Shown: positions 56,743 to 64,000 of the stretch, in pieces
Layout of the letters: the number at the start of each line of letters is the position of its first letter
Numbering within the stretch: position 1 is the first letter of the stretch
Origin: Nocardia sp. BMG111209
Lineage (GTDB): Bacteria > Actinomycetota > Actinomycetes > Mycobacteriales > Mycobacteriaceae
Direction: 5' to 3'
NCBI RefSeq assembly: GCF_000381925.1
Contig: NZ_KB907307.1
Location: 3,844,001 to 3,908,000 of the forward strand
DNA length: 64,000 bases
Notes under the pieces: generated by a model
What the model saw: the letters and a program-made list of their open reading frames with translations, nothing else
Database searches by the model: none
What the model was told of the DNA's origin: nothing
Program-made: the position numbers and the translations under genes

Positions 56743-57924
56743 ATGGTCGAGCCCACGCGTGCGGACAAATTCTCGTTCGGGTTGTGGACGGTCGGGTGGC
56801 AGGCCCGTGACCCGTTCGGCGACCCGACCCGGCCGGAACTGGATCCGGTGGAGGCGGTACACCGCCTCGCCGAACTCGGCGCCTACGGCATCACGTTCCA
56901 CGACGACGACGTGTTCCCCCTGGCCGCCACCGAGGCCGAACGCGGCCGCCGCGTCGAACGGCTGCGCAAGGCCCTGGCCGAGACCGGCCTGCGGGTGCCG
57001 ATGGTGACCACCAACCTGTTCACCCATCCGGTGTTCAAGGACGGCGGCTTCACCAGCAACGACCGCTCGGTGCGCCGGTTCGCGCTGCGCAAGGTGCTGC
57101 GCAACGTCGAACTCGCCGCCGAACTGGGTGCGCAGACCTACGTGCTGTGGGGCGGCCGCGAGGGCTCGGAATACGACACCGCGAAAGACGTTCGGGCGGC
57201 GCTGGATCGATACCGCGAGGCACTGAACCTGTTGACCCGCTTCGTGATCGACCGCGGCTACGATCTGCGGTTCGCGATCGAGCCGAAGCCGAACGAACCC
57301 CGCGGCGATATCCTGCTGCCGACCGTGGGCCACGCGCTGGCCTTCATCTCGGCACTCGAGCATCCGGACCTCGTGGGGGTCAACCCGGAGGTCGGCCACG
57401 AGCAGATGGCCGGCTTGAACTTCGCGCACGGCATCGCGCAGGCCCTGTGGCAGGGCAAACTGTTCCACATCGACCTCAACGGCCAGCGCGGTATCAAATT
57501 CGACCAGGACCTGGTCTTCGGCCACGGCGACCTGATGAACGCCTTCGCCCTGGTCGACCTGCTGGAGAACGGCGGCCCCGGCGGCGCCCCCGCCTACGAC
57601 GGCCCGCGCCATTTCGACTACAAACCCTCACGCACCGAGGACATCTCGGGAGTGTGGCAGTCGGCGGCGGCGAATATGCGCACCTATCTGCTGCTGAAGC
57701 AGCGCACGGCCGCCTTCCGCGCCGATCCCGAAGTGCGACAAGCACTCTCGGACGCCGGCGTACCCGATCTGGCCCGGCCCACCCTGGATCCCGGCGAGAG
57801 CTACGACACCGTCCTCGCCGACCCGGCCCTGGCGGACTTCGACGCCGACGCGGCCGGTGCGCGCGGCTACGGTTTCGTCCGGCTGAACCAGCTCGCACTC
57901 GAGCACCTGCTCGGCGCGCGGTAG
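56743..57924 (+). CDS. xylA: Xylose isomerase
   Basis: 393 aa, converts D-xylose to D-xylulose (and glucose to fructose). Actinobacterial type: [22 protein letters not shown], the catalytic HDDDVFP region, [12 protein letters not shown], metal-binding [12 protein letters not shown] and NPEVGHEQM, and [19 protein letters not shown] 56743 gives the normal N-terminus and follows GGTGGTGGAG; the upstream ATG 56722 sits in the operator-like repeat. First gene of xylA-xylB-xylR. Confidence 0.96.
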   Translation: MVEPTRADKFSFGLWTVGWQARDPFGDPTRPELDPVEAVHRLAELGAYGITFHDDDVFPLAATEAERGRRVERLRKALAETGLRVPMVTTNLFTHPVFKDGGFTSNDRSVRRFALRKVLRNVELAAELGAQTYVLWGGREGSEYDTAKDVRAALDRYREALNLLTRFVIDRGYDLRFAIEPKPNEPRGDILLPTVGHALAFISALEHPDLVGVNPEVGHEQMAGLNFAHGIAQALWQGKLFHIDLNGQRGIKFDQDLVFGHGDLMNAFALVDLLENGGPGGAPAYDGPRHFDYKPSRTEDISGVWQSAAANMRTYLLLKQRTAAFRADPEVRQALSDAGVPDLARPTLDPGESYDTVLADPALADFDADAAGARGYGFVRLNQLALEHLLGAR

Positions 57925-57929
57925 CCGCC

Positions 57930-59321
57930 GTGCCCCTCGTCGCGGGAGTCGATTCCTCGACCCAGTCGTGCAAGGTCGTGATCCGGGACGCGGAGACCGG
58001 CACGCTGGTGCGCACCGGCCGCGCCGACCACCCACCGGGCACCGAGGTGCACCCGCACCGATGGTGGGACGCTCTGCAACGCGCCGTCGACGAGGCAGGC
58101 GGCTGGGCCGACGTCGCCGCCGCGAGCGTCGCCGGCCAGCAACACGGCATGGTGTGCCTCGACGAGTCCGGTGAGGTGGTGCGGGACGCGTTGTTGTGGA
58201 ACGACACCCGCTCGGCGGCGGCCGCCGCCGAACTGGTCGCCGCACTCGGGCCCGACACCTGGGCCCGGCGCCTCGGGGTGGTCCCGGTGGCGTCGTTCAC
58301 GATCACCAAACTGCGCTGGCTCGCCGCACACGAGCCGGACCACGCCGCCCGCACCGCCGCGGTCTGCCTGCCGCACGACTGGCTGACCTGGCGGCTGCGC
58401 GGCGGCGGCGACCCGGCCGAGCTGACCACCGACCGTTCCGACGCCTCGGGCACCGGCTACTTCGACGCGGCAACCGGACGGTACTGCCCCGACCTGATCG
58501 AATTGGCCTGCGGCCGCAGCGATCTGCTGCTACCGCGAATCCTCGGCCCCGCCGAATCGATCACCGCACCGTCGGGCCTGCGCCTCGGGGCAGGCGCCGG
58601 CGACAACGCCGCCGCACACCTCGGCCTGGCCGCCGGCCCGGATGTCGTAGTCTCCCTGGGCACATCGGGCGTCGTCGCGGCCACCACCACCCACCGCCCC
58701 GCGGACCCCTCCGGCACGGTCGCCGGATTCGCCGACGCCACCGACAAATACCTGCCGCTGGCCTGCACCCTGAACGCGGCCCGCGTCCTCACCACCACCG
58801 CGGCCATGCTCGGCGTGGACCTCGACCGCTTCAGCGACCTGGCCCTCGCGGCCCCGCCCGGCGCCGAGGGCGTGACCCTCGTGCCCTATCTGGAAGGTGA
58901 ACGCACACCCAACCTCCCGGACGCCACCGGCGCCCTGCACGGCCTCACCCTCACCAACGCCACCCCCGCCAACGTGGCCCGCGCCGCCGTCGAGGGCATG
59001 CTGTGCGGACTGGCCGCCGGACTGGAAGCCCTTGCCGCACACGGTGTCCCACTGACGGCCGTCCGCCTGATCGGCGGCGCCGCCGCCATGCCCGCGGTAG
59101 CCGCGGTGGCCCCGACGATCTTCGGTGTCCCGGTACGGATTCCGGCCCCGGGCGAATACGTCGCCGACGGCGCCGCCCGCCAGGCCGCCTGGACCCTGAC
59201 CGGCGGCGACCGACCACCGGCCTGGCCGGCCGCGACACCGGACCGCCTGATCGAAGCCCCCGCGATCCCCGCCGTCCGCCACCGCTACGCCGAAGCGGCC
59301 CAACGGTATCTACCCCGATGA
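57930..59321 (+). CDS. xylB: Xylulokinase
   Basis: 463 aa FGGY-family kinase phosphorylating D-xylulose. [21 protein letters not shown] at the start is the nucleotide motif; [38 protein letters not shown] (catalytic Asp) and VSLGTSGVV are hallmarks. GTG 57930 is only 6 bases after the xylA stop, so they are cotranscribed; its stop overlaps the xylR start by 4 bases. Confidence 0.94.
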   Translation: MPLVAGVDSSTQSCKVVIRDAETGTLVRTGRADHPPGTEVHPHRWWDALQRAVDEAGGWADVAAASVAGQQHGMVCLDESGEVVRDALLWNDTRSAAAAAELVAALGPDTWARRLGVVPVASFTITKLRWLAAHEPDHAARTAAVCLPHDWLTWRLRGGGDPAELTTDRSDASGTGYFDAATGRYCPDLIELACGRSDLLLPRILGPAESITAPSGLRLGAGAGDNAAAHLGLAAGPDVVVSLGTSGVVAATTTHRPADPSGTVAGFADATDKYLPLACTLNAARVLTTTAAMLGVDLDRFSDLALAAPPGAEGVTLVPYLEGERTPNLPDATGALHGLTLTNATPANVARAAVEGMLCGLAAGLEALAAHGVPLTAVRLIGGAAAMPAVAAVAPTIFGVPVRIPAPGEYVADGAARQAAWTLTGGDRPPAWPAATPDRLIEAPAIPAVRHRYAEAAQRYLPR

Positions 59322-60481
59322 CCACCCCACCGGCCCCGGTCCACCTGCAACAGATCCGCCGCGCCAACCTGCGCTCCCTGCTCCTGGCACTGGTCACCGC
59401 CCCCGGCTCCCGAGCCGACCTCGCCACCCGCACCGGCCTGACCAAGGCGACGGTCGCCACCCTGGCGGAACCCCTACTGCGACAACGGATCCTGCTGGAA
59501 ACCGAACCACAGTCCACCGGCCCCGGCCGCCCCTCCCGCCCCCTGAAATTCCACCCCGAGGCACCGGTGGCCGTCGGTGCGGAGATCAACGTCACCCACC
59601 TGGCCGCCACCGTCCGAACCCTCGACGGCCGGACACTGGCCCACCACCGCGCCGAGATCGACAACCGCCCCCGCACCGCCGAGGACATCGTCGCCGACAC
59701 CGCCGACCTGATCCGAACGGTCCTGCCGGACAACGCGAGACTGCTCGGAATCGGCCTCGCGGTACCCGGAACCGTGCACGACGCGACGGTGACCCGCGCC
59801 CCGAACATCCCGGCACTCACCGGAATCCGAGTCGCCGAACACCTGGCCACCCGACTGGCGACCGACGAGATCCTGCTCGACAACGAGGCGAACCTCGCCG
59901 CCTTCGCCCACCTGTGGCCCGGCCCCGCCGCCACCCCCGACTTCGCCTACGTCTCGGGCGATATCGGCGTCGGCTCCGGACTCGTCCTCGGCCACGAGTT
60001 GTTCCGCGGCGCAACCGGATTCGCCGGCGAACTCGGCCACGTCGTCATCGACCGCGACGGCCGCCCCTGCAACTGCGGCGGCCGCGGCTGCGTAGAGCAG
60101 TACGCGGGCCTGGCGCCGATCCTCGACGCCGCAGGACACCCCTCCCTCGACTCCCTGATCACCGCACTGACCGACAGCGACCCCCGAGCCTGCACCGCCG
60201 TCACCGACGCCGGCACCGCCCTCGGCACCGCCCTGTCCTCGCTCCTGAACCTCGTCGACGTCTCGGCAATCATCCTCGGCGGCACCTACGCCCGCCTGGC
60301 CGAACACCTCGAACCCGCGATCCGCGCAGAGCTACGCACCCGCGTCCTGTCCGCCCGCCACCGCCACATCACCGTCTCCCCCTCCCCGATCGACCCGGAC
60401 GCCGCCGCCATCGGCGCCGCCGGCCTGATCACCCACCGAGCCTGCCGGCAACCCGAACGCCTGGAACACTTCACCGGCTGA
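59318..60481 (+). CDS. xylR: ROK-family repressor, XylR type
   Basis: 387 aa. The N-terminal winged helix ([45 protein letters not shown]) precedes the ROK sugar-binding domain, with [52 protein letters not shown] and the zinc motif [17 protein letters not shown] 59318 overlaps the xylB stop (ATGA). Likely represses xylABR through the palindrome upstream of xylA and is released by xylose. Confidence 0.9.
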   Translation: MTTPPAPVHLQQIRRANLRSLLLALVTAPGSRADLATRTGLTKATVATLAEPLLRQRILLETEPQSTGPGRPSRPLKFHPEAPVAVGAEINVTHLAATVRTLDGRTLAHHRAEIDNRPRTAEDIVADTADLIRTVLPDNARLLGIGLAVPGTVHDATVTRAPNIPALTGIRVAEHLATRLATDEILLDNEANLAAFAHLWPGPAATPDFAYVSGDIGVGSGLVLGHELFRGATGFAGELGHVVIDRDGRPCNCGGRGCVEQYAGLAPILDAAGHPSLDSLITALTDSDPRACTAVTDAGTALGTALSSLLNLVDVSAIILGGTYARLAEHLEPAIRAELRTRVLSARHRHITVSPSPIDPDAAAIGAAGLITHRACRQPERLEHFTG

Positions 60482-60546
60482 ACCCGGCGCGAACGTCGAT
60501 CACCACAACTCACCGAGGCCGATCCGGAGCGGTACGCCGACTCTCT

Positions 60547-60597
60547 GTCGCCTGTAGACAGGCGACACCTGTAATGCTTACTATCCTTGCAAGCATT
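60547..60597. promoter_or_regulatory. Operator-like palindromes and possible -10 box before the HIBADH/PrpF/GntR/ALDH operon
   Basis: GTCGCCTGT-ag-ACAGGCGAC (60547-60566) is a perfect 20-bp palindrome whose centre GTAGAC matches the GT-m-k-AC core of FadR-subfamily GntR sites. A second repeat AATGCTT...AAGCATT (60573-60597) flanks TACTAT (60579-60584), a plausible -10 box. The first palindrome would then cover the -35 region, suiting repression by the GntR protein encoded in the operon. Confidence 0.6.
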
Positions 60598-60672
60598 GAC
60601 CGGACAATGAGTGTCCGAGAGAGGCAGGCGATTCGCCGTGTCCGTCAGGACCTTCACCCTCGGGAGTGCCGT

Positions 60673-61572
60673 ATGACCGGCACGGATCCCGCAACCCTCG
60701 GTTTTCTCGGGCTCGGCGTCATGGGCTCGGCCGAATGTCTGCATCTGGTGCGCAAGTCCGGGCGGCCGGTCGTGGTGTTCGACCCGAATCCGGACGGTAC
60801 CGCCGCGCTGGTGGCGGCGGGGGCGATGGCGGCCGGGTCGGTCGGTGAGGTCGCGGCCGCGGCGGATGTCGTATTCCTGTCGCTGCCCGGTGGGCGCGAG
60901 GTGTCCTCGGTGCTCTACGACGCGGGCGGGATCGCCGACCGTGCGCGGCCGGGAACCCTGGTGGTCGATCTGTCCACCACGCCGGTCGATCTCGCTCGTG
61001 CGGCGCACGAGCGACTTGCCCTGCGGCAGTGCGGATTTCTCGATGCTCCGGTGGCCCGTACCCGCAAGGCGGCGGTCGCCGGGACGCTCGCGATCATGGT
61101 GGGTGGTACGGCCGAGAACTTCGCGCGGGCCGAGCCGCTGCTGCGGATGATGGGTACCGATGTCACGCACTGCGGGGCGGCCGGTGCCGGTGCGCTGCTG
61201 AAACTGGTCAACAACACCGTGGTCTTCGAGACCGTGGTGGCGCTCGCCGAGGCGGTCACGCTGGCGCGGCGCAGTGGGCTGGTCAGCGATCAGGTGTTGT
61301 TCGATGTGCTCGGCGCCGGGTCGGCGGGCAGTTTCGCGCTCGAGAATCACGGGCGGTCGGCGCTGTTGCCGGATGTGCATCCGACCGGGATCTTCCCGGC
61401 GGCCTATATGCGCAAGGACGTGGGGTACACCCTCGAGCTCGCGGCCGAACTCGGCGTGGAGCTGCCGGCCGCCACGCTCGCGCATTCCCTGCTGGATCGG
61501 TTGTGCGACGAGGGTTTCGCCGACAATTACCACACCGCCGTGGTGCGGCTGCTCGACAGGACCGGAAACTGA
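60673..61572 (+). CDS. NAD(P)-dependent 3-hydroxyisobutyrate-dehydrogenase-family oxidoreductase, 299 aa
   Basis: Beta-hydroxyacid dehydrogenase: the nucleotide loop GFLGLGVMGSAECLHLVRKSG, the substrate motif FLDAPVARTRKAAVAGTLAIMVGG (Gly-to-Arg variation against the usual DAPVSGG), and the catalytic Lys in GALLKLVNNTVVFE. Family members act on 3-hydroxyisobutyrate, tartronate semialdehyde or hydroxymethylglutarate. The DAPVARTRKAA stretch is unusual and hints at a different substrate. ATG 60673 follows GGGAG. First gene of a four-gene overlapping operon. Confidence 0.86.
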   Translation: MTGTDPATLGFLGLGVMGSAECLHLVRKSGRPVVVFDPNPDGTAALVAAGAMAAGSVGEVAAAADVVFLSLPGGREVSSVLYDAGGIADRARPGTLVVDLSTTPVDLARAAHERLALRQCGFLDAPVARTRKAAVAGTLAIMVGGTAENFARAEPLLRMMGTDVTHCGAAGAGALLKLVNNTVVFETVVALAEAVTLARRSGLVSDQVLFDVLGAGSAGSFALENHGRSALLPDVHPTGIFPAAYMRKDVGYTLELAAELGVELPAATLAHSLLDRLCDEGFADNYHTAVVRLLDRTGN

Positions 61573-62690
61573 TGTCCGGCAACGGCATTCCCGCGGTACT
61601 GATGCGCGGTGGCACCAGTAAGGGTGTCTTCCTGCACGCTCGCGATCTGCCGCCGGCCGGACCCGAGCGGGACGCGCTGGTGCTGGATCTGCTGGGCAGT
61701 CCGGATCCGATGCAGATCGACGGACTCGGCGGAACCTATTCCAGCACCAGCAAGGTCATGGTGGTGGACCTCGAAGCCGATGGCACGGTGGCGTATTGGT
61801 TCGGGCAGGTCGGGATCGACACCCCGACGGTGGACTGGAAGGGCAACTGCGGCAACCTGACCACCGCGGTCGCGGCCTTCGCGGTGGACGAGGGGCTGGT
61901 GCCCGCGGTCGAGCCGGTCACGCGGGTGCGAATGATCAACGGCAACACCGGTGTCCGGATCGACGCCGAGGTGCCGGTGCGCGACGGTCACGCCCGCGTC
62001 GACGGCGAGCAGCGGGTCGCGGGTGTCCCCCGTCCGGGTGCGCCGATCGCCACGCACTATCTGAATCCCGGTGGGGCGGTGACCGGTCGGCTGCTGCCGA
62101 CCGGCCGCGCGCGGGATGTGGTCGAGTTGCCGGACGGCCCGCTGGAGTTGTCGCTGGTGGACGTGACCACCGCGTACGTCTTCGTGCGGGCCGCGGATCT
62201 CGGCGTGGTTCCGCACGCGCGGACCGTCGCGGAGTGGAATGCCGATCGGGACCTGTTGCACCGCATCGAGACTGCCCGTGAGGCGGCGGCGCAGCTGCTG
62301 GGGGTCGTCGAGAAGGCTTCCGACGCGGCGGAACTGTCGCCGGTCGTCCCGCGCATCGTGCTCGTCGGGCCGCCCTCGCCGGCGGCGGACCTGGAGGTGG
62401 TCGCGGTGTCCATGGGTGCGGTGCATCGCGCGGCGCCGATGACCGCCGCGCTGTGCCTGGCCGCCGCGGTGCGGCTGCCCGGCACGCTCCCCCGCGAATA
62501 CGCCCGGGTACCCACCGGCGCGTTGCGGATCGGGCATCCGCTGGGCACGGTCGACGTCCTCGCCGAGGTGCGTACCGGCAGTGCGGGCACACCCGAGGTC
62601 GCCTCGGTCGGCGTGGTCCGCACCGCTCGCCGTCTCATGAAAGGCGTTGCCTATCCGGCTGTTCCGGCCGGGGAAGGTGCGCCGCGATGA
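61572..62690 (+). CDS. PrpF/methylitaconate-isomerase-like protein, 372 aa
   Basis: Diaminopimelate-epimerase-like fold of the PrpF family: PAVLMRGGTSKGVFLHARDLP, GLGGTYSSTSKVMVV, WKGNCGNLTTAVAAFAVDEGLV (catalytic Cys region) and NPGGAVTGRLLPTG. Family enzymes move double bonds in tricarboxylates and dicarboxylates (aconitate, methylitaconate, oxalomesaconate). It is not beside the prp genes 13 kb away, so a role in the methylcitrate cycle is less likely than one with its operon partners. ATG 61572 shares one base with the preceding stop. Confidence 0.85.
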   Translation: MSGNGIPAVLMRGGTSKGVFLHARDLPPAGPERDALVLDLLGSPDPMQIDGLGGTYSSTSKVMVVDLEADGTVAYWFGQVGIDTPTVDWKGNCGNLTTAVAAFAVDEGLVPAVEPVTRVRMINGNTGVRIDAEVPVRDGHARVDGEQRVAGVPRPGAPIATHYLNPGGAVTGRLLPTGRARDVVELPDGPLELSLVDVTTAYVFVRAADLGVVPHARTVAEWNADRDLLHRIETAREAAAQLLGVVEKASDAAELSPVVPRIVLVGPPSPAADLEVVAVSMGAVHRAAPMTAALCLAAAVRLPGTLPREYARVPTGALRIGHPLGTVDVLAEVRTGSAGTPEVASVGVVRTARRLMKGVAYPAVPAGEGAPR

Positions 62691-63397
62691 CCTCGGACCG
62701 GCAATCCCGCGGCCCACTACCGAATTTCGACAGTTCGGTGTTCCGGCCGCGCCGCCTCGCCGAGGAGGTGGTGCCGCTGCTGCGCCAGTCGATCCTGTCC
62801 GGAACCTTCGCTCCCGGAGAGCGATTGAACGAGGTCGAACTCGCCGCGCAGCTCAACATCAGCCGCCCCCCGATCCGGGAAGCGTTGCAGGCCTTGATCG
62901 GTGAGGGACTGGTCCGCACGGTCGCGGGGCGCGGCACCTTCGTCGCGAGCTTCGACCTCGAGACGGTCGGACATCTCGCCGAGGTGCGCCGGGCGCTGGA
63001 ATGCGCCGCCGCCGGGCTGGCCGCGGTCCGCGCCGGGGACGCCGCACTCGACGAGCTGGAGAAGTTCCTGGCCCGCACCGGCGACGCGCTCGGCGACGCG
63101 GCCCGCCCCTACCCGCGCGATCTGGATTTCCATCAGCAGATCCTCGAGATGAGCGGCAATCCGAAACTGGTCGACACCGCGCGTGCGGTGACGACCCAGC
63201 TGCAACTGGCCCGTGCCCGATCCGGTGGTGTACCCGGCCGCGCTCGGACCGCCTACGCCGAACACCACCGGATCTACCGGGCGCTGCGCGACCGCGACCC
63301 CGAGGCCGCGGCCGCCGCCATGGCCGACCATCTGGACGCCGCGCAGGCGCACGTCCGGCAGCTGCTGCACGACCGAGACAGCGAGGAATCGAGATGA
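62687..63397 (+). CDS. GntR-family regulator, FCD (FadR) subfamily, 236 aa
   Basis: The N-terminal wHTH is LLRQSILSGTFAPGERLNEVELAAQLNISRPPIREALQALIGEGLVRTVAGRGTFVA. The helical FCD ligand domain follows, with RRALECAAAGLAA, LDFHQQILEMSGNPKLVDT and AEHHRIYRALRDRDPEAAAAAMADHL (metal and ligand residues). ATG 62687 overlaps the preceding stop by 4 bases and its stop overlaps the next gene by 4. It probably represses its own operon through the palindrome at 60547. Confidence 0.92.
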   Translation: MTSDRQSRGPLPNFDSSVFRPRRLAEEVVPLLRQSILSGTFAPGERLNEVELAAQLNISRPPIREALQALIGEGLVRTVAGRGTFVASFDLETVGHLAEVRRALECAAAGLAAVRAGDAALDELEKFLARTGDALGDAARPYPRDLDFHQQILEMSGNPKLVDTARAVTTQLQLARARSGGVPGRARTAYAEHHRIYRALRDRDPEAAAAAMADHLDAAQAHVRQLLHDRDSEESR

Positions 63398-64000
63398 AAC
63401 ACGCGGCCATGATCATCGACGGCAAGCCCGCCGAGGCAGCCGCCACCCGCGAGGCGATCAATCCGTACACCGGCCGGGCCTGGGCGACCATCCCCGACGC
63501 CTCCGCCGCCGACGTCGGCACGGCGGTCGCCGCGGCGGACCGCGCCTTCCGCGAAAACTGGCGTCGCACACCGGGAGTCGAGCGAGCCCGGCTGATGCAC
63601 GCGCTCGCCGACGCGCTGGTGGCCGAGGCGGAGCCGATGGCCACGATGGAATCCACCGACAACGGCAAGATCATTCGCGAGACGAGCAGCCAGATGCTGT
63701 TCGCCGCACGGAATCTGCGTTTCTTCGCCGGGTACGCCGACAAGCTCTACGGCCGGACCATCCCGCTGGACAACCCGAGCGTGTTCGACTACACCCGCCG
63801 CCGTCCGTTCGGCGTGGCCGCGCTCATCACCGCCTGGAATTCGCCGATCGGCCTGCTGGCCAACAAACTTCCGCCCGCGCTGGCCACCGGCAACACCGTG
63901 GTGATCAAGCCCTCCGAACACGCCTCGGTGACCACCTGCGAACTGGCCCGGCTGGCCTGCGAGGTGGGCTTCCCGCCCGGCGTGATCAACGTGGTCACCG
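63394..64000 (+). CDS. Aldehyde dehydrogenase, N-terminal part (cut by window end)
   Basis: The frame is open from ATG 63394 to the last base (about 202 codons). It shows the ALDH N-terminal pattern: MIIDGKPAEAAATREAINPYTG, the oxyanion Asn in AALITAWNSPIGLL, LPPALATGNTVVIKPSEH and FPPGVINVVTG. The catalytic Glu and Cys would lie beyond the window. It overlaps the GntR stop by 4 bases, so it is the fourth gene of the operon and probably oxidises the aldehyde made or used by the dehydrogenase encoded first. Confidence 0.92.
   Translation, partial: MKHAAMIIDGKPAEAAATREAINPYTGRAWATIPDASAADVGTAVAAADRAFRENWRRTPGVERARLMHALADALVAEAEPMATMESTDNGKIIRETSSQMLFAARNLRFFAGYADKLYGRTIPLDNPSVFDYTRRRPFGVAALITAWNSPIGLLANKLPPALATGNTVVIKPSEHASVTTCELARLACEVGFPPGVINVVT

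Noticed and set aside
61572..62690. PrpF-family gene as part of the methylcitrate cycle
   Set aside because: It is 13 kb from prpDBC and tightly overlapped with unrelated dehydrogenase and regulator genes; context favours another pathway.

Overview
The window is high-GC chromosomal DNA of a mycolic-acid actinobacterium, most likely Nocardia or a close relative. The main evidence is the block from 13.07 to 23.67 kb. Its order (ahpE, DUF3052 gene, lipoprotein, aceE, PucR-type regulator, fabD, acpM, kasA, accD6) matches Mycobacterium tuberculosis Rv2238c-Rv2247, but no second KAS (kasB) lies between kasA and accD6. GC-ending codons, frequent GTG/TTG starts and ATGA/TGATG gene overlaps fit the same group. 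I see no insertion sequence, phage, CRISPR array or rRNA. One tRNA is present (tRNA-Val, minus strand, 12935-13006).

Layout. 1-6.0 kb is a catabolic run on the plus strand: the 3' part of a 3-hydroxyacyl-CoA dehydrogenase, an aldehyde dehydrogenase, a FadD3-like acyl-CoA ligase, a PPOX-fold protein and an HSL-type esterase. 6.1-8.4 kb is a divergent TetR/DHA2-efflux pair with two inverted repeats between the genes. 8.4-12.7 kb holds a gene-poor stretch, a small orphan protein, a DUF1772/AraC divergent pair, an XRE regulator and an MBL-fold hydrolase. 13-24.3 kb is the peroxiredoxin/aceE/FAS-II region, closed by a 48-bp palindromic terminator. 24.4-30.4 kb has a beta-lactamase-fold hydrolase, an APH-like kinase, fused aminodeoxychorismate synthase (pabAB), a mycothiol-dependent isomerase-fold protein and a methyltransferase. 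30.4-33.6 kb is a tightly overlapped minus-strand envelope operon: Pro-rich lipoprotein, secreted SGNH hydrolase, membrane acyltransferase, ACT protein. 33.7-37.0 kb has a stand-alone TrpB-like enzyme divergent from an alkyl sulfatase.

37.1-40.1 kb contains a broken arsR, a cobalamin riboswitch and the metE it should control. 40.1-48.2 kb is central carbon metabolism on the minus strand: prpB2, then prpD-prpB1-prpC (2-methylcitrate cycle, propionyl-CoA to pyruvate plus succinate), then pyc (pyruvate to oxaloacetate). 48.3-51.7 kb is a regulator cluster (MerR, TetR) with an NmrA-type reductase, an NTF2-fold protein and a flavin reductase. 51.9-56.6 kb has an Rv2629/Balon-type ribosome-associated factor, a disordered small protein, a PhoU protein and a large MalT-like STAND ATPase without the usual DNA-binding end. 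56.7-60.5 kb is a xylABR operon. 60.7 kb to the end is a four-gene overlapping operon (HIBADH-family dehydrogenase, PrpF-family isomerase, GntR/FCD regulator, aldehyde dehydrogenase cut by the window edge).

The points most worth a second look are the codon-usage mosaic inside pyc, the two prpB copies around prpD, the 60.7-64 kb operon with its GntR-like operator, the lipoprotein/SGNH/acyltransferase operon, the HTH-less STAND ATPase, the Balon-like factor and the TrpB-like enzyme with an altered active-site motif. All identifications come from reading motifs and recalled family features; no database search was possible.
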